Part shown: piece by piece, positions 1 to 4,467 of the stretch | Layout of the letters: every line of letters begins with the position of its first letter | How positions within the stretch are numbered: the stretch's first letter is position 1 | Assembly (NCBI GenBank): GCA_012513725.1 | Contig: JAAZBQ010000142.1 | Coordinates: 1-5,060 of the forward strand | From: Chloroflexota bacterium | Lineage (GTDB): Bacteria; Chloroflexota; Anaerolineae; UBA1429 | Direction of reading: 5' to 3' | Length of the DNA stretch: 5,060 nucleotides | Notes under the pieces: generated by a model | The model's input: only the letters and a program-made list of their open reading frames with translations | Told to the model about the DNA's origin: nothing | The model's database searches: none | Position numbers and translations under genes: made by a program

Positions 1-681
1 GAGGCGCCGTCTCCCACAGCCCACGAGGCGCGCCGCCGGCTGACAGCCGACGGCGCGCCGTCGGCATCGGTGGGCGCCGAGGATCTGGCGCTGGCACGCA
101 CGCACCCCGCCCCGGCCGGCGCCTGGTCGGCCGAGGAGTGGGCGGCGTACCTGATCCTCAAGGAGCGGGTGCCCCTTTCCCTCCGGCGCTGGATCGGCGT
201 CCGGGGGCGGCGAGGGGCGACGGTCTACGACCTCGTCGGCCGGGCGTTGGGGGGCCTCGTGCGAGGGGGCCGCGCCCTGCGCCGGGCGCTGCGGCGCACG
301 CCCCGCCCGGCCCCGCGCATCGAGCGAGGCCCCGACGGCGTGCGGCTGGTCATCGAGGGCTGGCCCATCCCCGGGAACATCGGCACCACCTACGGGAACA
401 CGGTGCACCTCAAGCCGAACCCGACCTCGGCCGAACGCCGCCGGCTCCTCCTGAACCACGAGTACGTCCACGTCCTGCAGACGCGGCGCGACGGGCTGTC
501 CTTTATCTTTCGCTACCTGTGGAGCAGTTGGCGCGCCGTGCGGCGCGGCGAGCACCGCTACTGGGGTAACGCCTACGAGATCGAGGCGTACGCCGTGGAG
601 CGCCACCTGGCCGCGCACCCCTGGCTGCCCGACGTGTGGGAGCTGCCCCGCGTCGATCAGGGCTCCCGCCCCTCCACGTAG
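1..681 (+). CDS. Putative HExxH zinc metalloprotease-like protein, 5' end probably outside window
   Basis: The reading frame is open from base 1 to the TAG at 679-681, giving 226 codons if it is coding throughout. The only canonical internal start before the conserved part is GTG at 70 (203 aa), which has no visible Shine-Dalgarno site. Nineteen of the 23 codons before that GTG end in G or C, so the true start may lie left of the window. Numbering from the GTG, residues 130-134 read HEYVH (bases 457-471), a gluzincin-type zinc motif inside NHEYVHVLQ. About 38 residues on, NAYEIEAYAVE (167-177) offers E170 or E172 as a third ligand. The layout (HExxHxxQ, aromatic stretch, then N-x-x-E-x-EAY) recalls DUF4157-like and related small metallopeptidase domains, but the exact family is not established. 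Residues 40-82 are Arg/Gly/Ala-rich, and no clear signal peptide or membrane segment is seen. The 3' end overlaps the convergent aldo/keto reductase gene. The substrate is unknown. Confidence 0.72.
   Translation, partial: EAPSPTAHEARRRLTADGAPSASVGAEDLALARTHPAPAGAWSAEEWAAYLILKERVPLSLRRWIGVRGRRGATVYDLVGRALGGLVRGGRALRRALRRTPRPAPRIERGPDGVRLVIEGWPIPGNIGTTYGNTVHLKPNPTSAERRRLLLNHEYVHVLQTRRDGLSFIFRYLWSSWRAVRRGEHRYWGNAYEIEAYAVERHLAAHPWLPDVWELPRVDQGSRPST
27..59. repeat. Strong inverted repeat (hairpin) near the metalloprotease start
   Basis: GGCGCGCCG at 27-35 pairs perfectly with CGGCGCGCC at 51-59. Inside it, CGGCT (37-41) pairs with AGCCG (45-49) around a GAC loop. Together they make a 14-bp stem with one C-A mismatch (36/50). 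It ends 10 bp before the GTG at 70. No T-run follows on either strand, so it does not look like a simple intrinsic terminator. It may be a 5' leader structure, or lie inside the coding sequence if the gene starts further left. Confidence 0.7.
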
Positions 682-1628
682 GCCACCTGCTCGGCACTCA
701 GCACGGTGTCGGCCGCGGTGAGGCTGTCGCGCAGGTGGGGCAGCGTCTTGCACCCCACGATGGGGATGGCCGGGAAGGGATGACCCGCCAAGTAGCCGAG
801 CGTCACCTGGGTGATGGACAGGCCCGCCTCGGCGCCGATGCGGCGGATGCGCTCGAGCCGCCGGGCATTCTCCTCTCGCGGGTAGAGATCCGGCCGACCG
901 GGGCGCGGCGCCGGCAGCCGGCCTTCGGCCATCTTCTGAAACAGCCCACCTGCCTGCGACGAATAGGCCACCGCCGCCATCCCCGTCTGCCGGTGGTAGG
1001 CCAACAGATCGGCGTCCATCGGCACGGTGGTCTTGTCGGCGCGGGCCTCGGGATTCAGGGCGGCGGCGTTCCACAGCGCCTGGTTGGCGACAAAGCCCGG
1101 CCAGCCTTCCCGAGTTGCGTATGCCTGGGCCTGGCGCAGGCGCTCGGCTCGCCAGTTGGAGCAGCCGACGTAGCGCACGTGGCCCGCACGCCAGGCGCCA
1201 TGTAGCGTGTCCATGATCTCCTCGACCGGGCGACCGGGGTCATCGCGGTGCAGGTAGTACAGGTCGATTCGGTCGACGCCCAGGTGGCGCAGCGAACGCT
1301 CCAGGTCGCCGAGGATCTCTTTGGGGGAGAGCCGCGGGATGTGCATGGTGCGCAGGTCCGGGTGCGCCCCCTTGGTGCCCACGACGACTTGACCGTGCAG
1401 GCGTCGCGCCGCCAGCCAGGCGCCGATCGTCTTTTCCGACACCGAACGCTCCTCCGACATCCAGTCCGCGTACACGGCGGCCGAGTCCAGGAACGTGCCC
1501 CCTGCCTCATAGTAGGCGTCCAGCAGGGCGAACGACGCCGCCCGATCGACTGCAGTACCCAGGTGCGACGTACCCAGGCAGAGGCCGGCCACCCGAAGAT
1601 CGGTCCGTGGAATGTCGACGTAGCGCAT
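657..1628 (-). CDS. Aldo/keto reductase (NADP-dependent oxidoreductase)
   Basis: This 323-residue protein has the length of a complete aldo/keto reductase, a soluble TIM-barrel enzyme that reduces aldehydes or ketones with NAD(P)H. The full catalytic tetrad is visible: D48 (FLDSAAVY), Y53, K86 (VVGTKGAHPD) and H127 (YYLHRDDP). Cofactor-side motifs follow: GCSNW at 155-159, NQ at 182-183, AYSS at 221-224, and the C-terminal PIVGCKTLPHLRDSL (289-303) that holds the adenosine phosphate in this family. The arrangement resembles the COG0667 class of bacterial AKRs, but the substrate cannot be read from the sequence. The ATG at 1626-1628 is supported by a GGGAAGGA ribosome-binding site about 7 nt upstream. 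The stop (TGA, complement of 657-659) lies inside the end of the convergent metalloprotease-like gene. The gene diverges from chaB, and no convincing promoter of its own was found in the shared spacer. Confidence 0.93.
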   Translation of the reverse strand: MRYVDIPRTDLRVAGLCLGTSHLGTAVDRAASFALLDAYYEAGGTFLDSAAVYADWMSEERSVSEKTIGAWLAARRLHGQVVVGTKGAHPDLRTMHIPRLSPKEILGDLERSLRHLGVDRIDLYYLHRDDPGRPVEEIMDTLHGAWRAGHVRYVGCSNWRAERLRQAQAYATREGWPGFVANQALWNAAALNPEARADKTTVPMDADLLAYHRQTGMAAVAYSSQAGGLFQKMAEGRLPAPRPGRPDLYPREENARRLERIRRIGAEAGLSITQVTLGYLAGHPFPAIPIVGCKTLPHLRDSLTAADTVLSAEQVAYVEGREP

Positions 1629-1635
1629 GCGTTGT

Positions 1636-1643
1636 TCCTTCCC
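1636..1643 (-). promoter_or_regulatory. Ribosome-binding site of the aldo/keto reductase gene
   Basis: Read on the minus strand this is GGGAAGGA, with AAGGA about 7 nt before the ATG at 1628. It fixes the start of the reductase. Confidence 0.7.
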
Positions 1644-1664
1644 GTGTACTGCCCGGCGACCCGT

Positions 1665-1694
1665 TTGCCGGCCGCCGACCCGCTGCCGTATACT
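1665..1694 (+). promoter_or_regulatory. Candidate sigma70-type promoter for chaB
   Basis: TTGCCG (1665-1670, 4/6 to the -35 consensus), an 18-bp spacer and TATACT (1689-1694, 5/6 to the -10 consensus) point right, toward chaB. The -10 lies in one of the few AT-rich patches of the window. Transcription from about 1701 would give a 5' leader of roughly 140 nt before the chaB ATG. Confidence 0.45.
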
Positions 1695-1830
1695 AACTTT
1701 ACGTCAAGACGATGACGGCACTGACCACCGAGTGGGTGTCGATGCTCTCTGCCCCGCCCCGCACCTTTCTTCCCCGCACGCTGCGTCGGCAACGCCGGGC
1801 CTGCCATCGCCACGTCACGGGTGCCGCAAA

Positions 1831-1835
1831 AGGAG
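1831..1835 (+). promoter_or_regulatory. chaB: Ribosome-binding site that sets the chaB start
   Basis: AGGAG sits 8 nt before the ATG at 1844. It favours that start over the in-frame ATG at 1712, which has no Shine-Dalgarno site. Confidence 0.8.
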
Positions 1836-1843
1836 AGTGTAGC

Positions 1844-2074
1844 ATGCCGTACGATTCGGTGGATGAACTGCCCGAGAACGTCCGCAACGTGCTGCCCAAG
1901 CACGCCCAGGAGATCTACAAGGAAGCCTACAACAGCGCCTGGGAACAGTACGCCGATCCGGAGGACCGCCGGGGCGACGCATCTCGGGAGGAGACGGCCC
2001 ACCGGGTGGCCTGGGCGGCGGTCAAGAACGAGTACGAAAAGGACGGGGACAGCGGCAAGTGGCGCCGCAAATAG
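1844..2074 (+). CDS. chaB: ChaB family protein
   Basis: This 76-residue soluble protein matches the ChaB family along its whole length. It has the typical opening MPYDSVDELPENVRNVLP, then HAQEIYKEAYNSAWEQY (20-36), and a second conserved helix around AHRVAWAAVKNEYEK (52-66), with a basic GKWRRK tail. ChaB was named in E. coli as a putative regulator of the cation/proton antiporter ChaA. Its biochemical function is still unsettled, and relatives in many bacteria have no chaA neighbour, as here. The frame can be extended to an ATG at 1712 (120 aa), but those 44 residues look like no ChaB N-terminus and lack a ribosome-binding site, so 1844 is chosen. The gene is probably monocistronic: it is divergent from the aldo/keto reductase and ends 7 bp from the convergent DUF2254 gene. 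Confidence 0.93.
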   Translation: MPYDSVDELPENVRNVLPKHAQEIYKEAYNSAWEQYADPEDRRGDASREETAHRVAWAAVKNEYEKDGDSGKWRRK

Positions 2075-2081
2075 CCGGCGC

Positions 2082-3416
2082 TCACTGCCCTGCCTCGTAC
2101 AACATGCGCAGGCGCGCGGCGATATCTGCCAGGTCGGCGCGCTCCCCGACGACCTCCTCGCTGGACTCGTAAATCATCCTCGCCTGCCGGCGCAACGCCT
2201 CGCGGTCCTCCTCGCGCCGGGCCTGCTCCATGATCCCGGTCAACCCCTCCAGGAGCCGCATGCGCACCGCAGCGCTGGAGCCGGCGCTCTGGCGGATCTG
2301 GTCGAAGGCCTCCTTGACCACGCCCGAAAAGGACGTGGAGCGCTCCACGATCAGACGCAGGTTCCCCCGGGCGTCGCACCGGCAGGGGCTCGGAAAGGAT
2401 TTGGCCGCCATGCGCGCCAGCGCCGCGGTGAGCCAATCGATGCAGGCCATCGCCGTGTAGGGATCGTTCGTGGAGGGAGATAGCGCCCGCAGCGCCACCT
2501 CGACCAGCTGCTGCACCCCGTACTCGACGTCCTGAATGTGCGAGCGCTGGCTGCCCAGCCCGAACTGCTCCTGCAGCTCATCGAGCGTTCCGTCGTCTAG
2601 CCGCGTTCCCGGCCAGACCTCCGCCAGGCGGGCGCCCCGCAGCAAGAAGTGCCCCGGACGCAGGAGAACGCGGACGATGAGTTCGTGGCGCGTGGCGATC
2701 TCCAGGAGCGCGTCGAGGTCCTCCGTCTGCAAGTAGCCATCCGCCCGGGCGAACACGGGCGCCGAGTGTTGGGCCATGTCGGCCGGGATCTGCTCTTCTG
2801 CGGCCGCCCGGGCGCGCTCGGCCTCCTCCTGCTCGCCCTCGTCGCGATCGACCAGCAGCGCGTCGATGGTGCCGAACAGGTCGCCGGCCAGCTCGGCGAT
2901 GACGTGGGGAGCGCTCAGCGAGAGGGCGGCGTGGTGCACCAGGTAGATGAGGACGCCGACGCTGGCCAGCGTCATGAGCACGGCGAGGCCCACCGACAGG
3001 CTGGGCACGAAATAGTTCTCGTCGGCGCTGCGCACGGTGCGTAGGACCAGGAGGCTGTAGATAAAGGTGGCCGTAAAGGTCCCCAGCACGACCTGGTTGC
3101 CCGTGTCGTGCATGAACGTGCGCAGCAGGCGGTGCCCGAACTGCGTGGAGGATTGCGAGTAGGCCAGCATGATGATGGAAAAGGACAGCGAGGCGACGGT
3201 GATCATCGACCCCGCCACGGTCGAGAGGAGGTCTCGGGCCCCGTCCGCCCCGCCGCCCCACACAAAGGAGACGACGCCGAGCAGATCCTGGCCGTAGCGT
3301 TCGTCCAGGTTGACCGTGATGAGGGAGAGGCCCATGGCCGCCAGGACCATGAGGGAGGGGAGGAACCAGAAGCTGGACCGCACATCGTCCCAGAACTTGT
3401 TGAGCCGCAACCGCAT
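2082..3416 (-). CDS. DUF2254 family predicted membrane protein
   Basis: This 444-residue protein fits the DUF2254 family in length, topology and its most conserved stretch. Four hydrophobic segments are visible: about 16-36, 65-88, 107-127 and 139-162. A cytosol-like soluble domain fills the C-terminal half. The segment RALSPSTNDPYTAMACIDWL (310-329) is the family hallmark. A charged Glu/Ala/Arg-rich stretch (191-208) follows the last membrane segment and is probably helical. Family members are conserved inner-membrane proteins of unknown function; a channel or transport role is sometimes assumed from topology only. The ATG is well supported by an AGGAGGT site 6 nt upstream. The gene lies 45 bp downstream of the HAD phosphatase gene on the same strand with no terminator between, so co-transcription is likely. 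Its 3' end faces chaB with a 7-bp gap. Confidence 0.9.
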   Translation of the reverse strand: MRLRLNKFWDDVRSSFWFLPSLMVLAAMGLSLITVNLDERYGQDLLGVVSFVWGGGADGARDLLSTVAGSMITVASLSFSIIMLAYSQSSTQFGHRLLRTFMHDTGNQVVLGTFTATFIYSLLVLRTVRSADENYFVPSLSVGLAVLMTLASVGVLIYLVHHAALSLSAPHVIAELAGDLFGTIDALLVDRDEGEQEEAERARAAAEEQIPADMAQHSAPVFARADGYLQTEDLDALLEIATRHELIVRVLLRPGHFLLRGARLAEVWPGTRLDDGTLDELQEQFGLGSQRSHIQDVEYGVQQLVEVALRALSPSTNDPYTAMACIDWLTAALARMAAKSFPSPCRCDARGNLRLIVERSTSFSGVVKEAFDQIRQSAGSSAAVRMRLLEGLTGIMEQARREEDREALRRQARMIYESSEEVVGERADLADIAARLRMLYEAGQ

Positions 3417-3422
3417 ACGCAG

Positions 3423-3429
3423 ACCTCCT
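3423..3429 (-). promoter_or_regulatory. Strong ribosome-binding site of the DUF2254 gene
   Basis: The minus strand reads AGGAGGT, a full match to the anti-16S sequence, 6 nt before the ATG at 3416. It suggests efficient independent translation within the putative HAD-DUF2254 transcript. Confidence 0.85.
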
Positions 3430-3461
3430 ACCGGCCCGCGCCGCCGGTGGACGGCAGGTAC

Positions 3462-4142
3462 TCAGCCGCCCGAGGGGCGTGCGCCGTTCCGGAGCAAGGG
3501 CTCCAACTCGGTCACCCGCTGCACTGTGGCCAACACGGCATAGTCGGCAAAGGCCTCGGCAGGCGTGGCGCCGCTCAACACAGCCACAAAGGGCATTGCC
3601 GCGCGCTGCGCCGCCTCGGCGTCCACCACGCTGTCGCCAGCATAGAGGACCTCGGCGGGCGGTGCTTCCATCCGCCCCGCCGCCAGGAGCAAGCCCTCCG
3701 GGTCCGGCTTGTGGGCAGTCAGGTCCTCCCCGCCGACGATGGTGTCCACCGCGCCGAGGAGGCCATCGCGGCGCAAGGTGTCCTCGATACGATAGCGGTA
3801 CTTGTTCGAGACGATCCCGAGCCGCAGGCCCGCCGCCCGCAGCGACGCCAACAGGCCGGGCACGCCGGGGTACAATCGGGTCAGCCGCACCATCACCTCG
3901 TTGGCGCGCTCGACGAACAGCCGCGTGAACTCGGCTGCGCGGGGACGCTGCTCCTCGCCGGCCAGGGCCACCAGCGTCTCCTCCAGGCTCAGGCCGATCG
4001 TGCGGCAGACCGCATCCGGCGTGGCCGGCGGCAGGCCCAGACCGCGCAGGGCATACTCGATGCAGGCGATCACCCCCCGCGAGGAATCGGCCAGCGTATA
4101 GTCGAAATCGAACAGGACGGCGCGAATGTCGCGGTGCATCAT
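3462..4142 (-). CDS. HAD-superfamily hydrolase, phosphoglycolate phosphatase-like
   Basis: This 226-residue protein carries all four HAD motifs in order. Motif I is FDFDYTLADSS, with nucleophile D12 and acid/base D14. Motif II is IVSNK (S112), motif III is HKPDP (K145), and motif IV is GDSVVD (D170 and D174, Mg2+ site). A helical C1 cap occupies about 20-90, as in the subfamily I phosphatases that include phosphoglycolate phosphatase and the pyrophosphatase PpaX. The usual motif I glycine (DxDGT) is Tyr here, a variant I recall from other HAD subfamilies. The substrate, a small phosphomonoester, cannot be named. Two ATGs are adjacent (4142 and 4139). The GGGAG site is 2 nt from the first and 5 nt from the second, so translation may begin at 4139 (225 aa). 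The DUF2254 gene follows 45 bp downstream, and a candidate promoter lies upstream at 4185-4214. Confidence 0.93.
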   Translation of the reverse strand: MMHRDIRAVLFDFDYTLADSSRGVIACIEYALRGLGLPPATPDAVCRTIGLSLEETLVALAGEEQRPRAAEFTRLFVERANEVMVRLTRLYPGVPGLLASLRAAGLRLGIVSNKYRYRIEDTLRRDGLLGAVDTIVGGEDLTAHKPDPEGLLLAAGRMEAPPAEVLYAGDSVVDAEAAQRAAMPFVAVLSGATPAEAFADYAVLATVQRVTELEPLLRNGARPSGG

Positions 4143-4144
4143 GA

Positions 4145-4149
4145 CTCCC
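4145..4149 (-). promoter_or_regulatory. Ribosome-binding site of the HAD gene, favouring the second ATG
   Basis: The minus strand reads GGGAG. Its spacing is only 2 nt to the ATG at 4142 but 5 nt to the ATG at 4139, so the second start is slightly more plausible. Confidence 0.5.
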
Positions 4150-4184
4150 GTATCACGGTGGGTGGCGGGCCCGGCTGTCCATGC

Positions 4185-4214
4185 AGTCTAGCCCGCCTGG
4201 ACGAGTTCCGTCAA
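4185..4214 (-). promoter_or_regulatory. Candidate sigma70-type promoter for the HAD-DUF2254 unit
   Basis: On the minus strand, TTGACG (4214-4209, 5/6 to consensus), an 18-bp spacer and TAGACT (4190-4185, 4/6) face the HAD gene. Transcription would start near 4178, giving a leader of about 35-40 nt. Confidence 0.45.
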
Positions 4215-4253
4215 CACCGGCCTGGCAACGATCTGGTGGATCTGGCGGCGCCA

Positions 4254-4281
4254 GCGGCTCCGGCAGTGCCGGCAGAGCCGC
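4254..4281. repeat. Nested inverted repeat between divergent promoters, possible operator
   Basis: GCGGCTC (4254-4260) pairs with GAGCCGC (4275-4281). Nested within it is the palindrome CCGGCA-G-TGCCGG (4260-4272). A second GAGCCGC copy follows at 4284-4290. The element ends 11 bp before the TTGACA of the rightward promoter and about 40 bp from the leftward -35. That position suits a regulator-binding site serving both directions, but no regulator gene is in the window. Confidence 0.45.
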
Positions 4282-4292
4282 AGGAGCCGCGG

Positions 4293-4321
4293 TTGACAGC
4301 GCGTTCGCGCGGCTCTATCCT
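4293..4321 (+). promoter_or_regulatory. Strong sigma70-type promoter facing the MFS gene
   Basis: A perfect TTGACA (4293-4298), an optimal 17-bp spacer and TATCCT (4316-4321, 4/6) point right. Transcription would begin near 4328, leaving a structured leader of about 130 nt before the transporter ATG. Confidence 0.6.
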
Positions 4322-4330
4322 CAGAGCACC

Positions 4331-4384
4331 AGCGCGACGCCGGCCTGGGCGCGCCGTCTCAAGGCCTCGGCCGGCGCGCTTTTG
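4331..4384 (+). terminator. Terminator-like alternative hairpins in the MFS leader
   Basis: GGCGCGCCG (4348-4356) can pair with CGGCGCGCT (4372-4380), forming a 9-bp stem (one G-U) followed at once by TTTTG (4380-4384). The same 3' arm can instead pair with AGCGCG-ACG-CCGGCC (4331-4345) as a 12-bp stem with a 3-nt bulge. A third, smaller option is GGCCT (4342-4346 region) with AGGCC (4362-4366). No gene on this strand ends nearby, so the hairpin most likely ends a short leader RNA or attenuates the MFS transcript. The T-run is short, so termination efficiency is uncertain. Confidence 0.5.
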
Positions 4385-4388
4385 TGTG

Positions 4389-4414
4389 CAGGGTTCGAGT
4401 CCCGCCGAGGAGGA
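4389..4414 (+). other. tRNA T-arm-like sequence, not a complete tRNA
   Basis: Bases 4392-4402 match the conserved tRNA T-loop block GGTTCGANTCC exactly. Only three T-stem pairs form (GGG/CCC); the next two positions mismatch. No D-arm or properly placed anticodon arm was found upstream. It could be a tRNA 3'-end remnant, an old attachment site, or chance. Confidence 0.25.
4407..4414 (+). promoter_or_regulatory. Strong Shine-Dalgarno site upstream of the MFS gene
   Basis: GAGGAGGA lies 44 nt before the transporter ATG at 4458, too far to serve it directly. It is well placed (9 nt from AGGAGG) for the ATG at 4423, which opens a 14-codon ORF. Confidence 0.45.
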
Positions 4415-4422
4415 ATGCGGAG

Positions 4423-4467
4423 ATGGATGGCTGCGCAGGGCGCTTCGTCCGGTCGGCATGTCGCTGA
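4423..4467 (+). CDS. Possible 14-residue leader peptide overlapping the MFS start
   Basis: ATG at 4423 opens MDGCAGRFVRSACR and stops at TGA 4465-4467, running over the transporter ATG (4458-4460) in another frame. It has the best ribosome-binding site in this spacer, whereas the transporter ATG has none nearby. Such an arrangement would couple transporter translation to the leader. No run of one amino acid that would signal classical attenuation is seen. At this length chance cannot be excluded. Confidence 0.25.
   Translation: MDGCAGRFVRSACR

Noticed and set aside
1687..1707. TTGACG plus TATACG on the minus strand as an aldo/keto reductase promoter
   Set aside because: The hexamers are only 9 bp apart. 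At 17-18 bp spacing the -10 positions are GC-rich.
1712..1843. Extended chaB start at ATG 1712 (120 residues), close to the predicted transcription start
   Set aside because: The extra 44 residues do not resemble ChaB, the ATG has no Shine-Dalgarno site, and AGGAG lies 8 nt before the ATG at 1844, where the family's usual N-terminus begins.
1055..2002. Long minus-strand open frame across the reductase gene, the spacer and chaB
   Set aside because: It is out of frame with the clear reductase and antisense to chaB, Arg/Thr/Ser-rich, and without family motifs; such frames are common in GC-rich DNA.
2578..3261. Long alternative frame inside the DUF2254 gene
   Set aside because: It is a Gly/Arg/Pro/His-rich shadow frame of a gene with convincing membrane segments and a family motif.
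4316..4414. Complete tRNA (long-variable-arm type, e.g. Ser, Leu or Sec)
   Set aside because: TCCTC near 4319-4323 could partly pair with GAGGA, and CTC or TCA triplets occur in a loop-like context, but no D-arm forms, the anticodon stem is imperfect, and the T-stem has two mismatches.
4386..4457. In-frame GTG at 4386 as the transporter start
   Set aside because: No Shine-Dalgarno site precedes it, it directly follows the terminator-like hairpin, and the added residues do not look like an MFS N-terminus.
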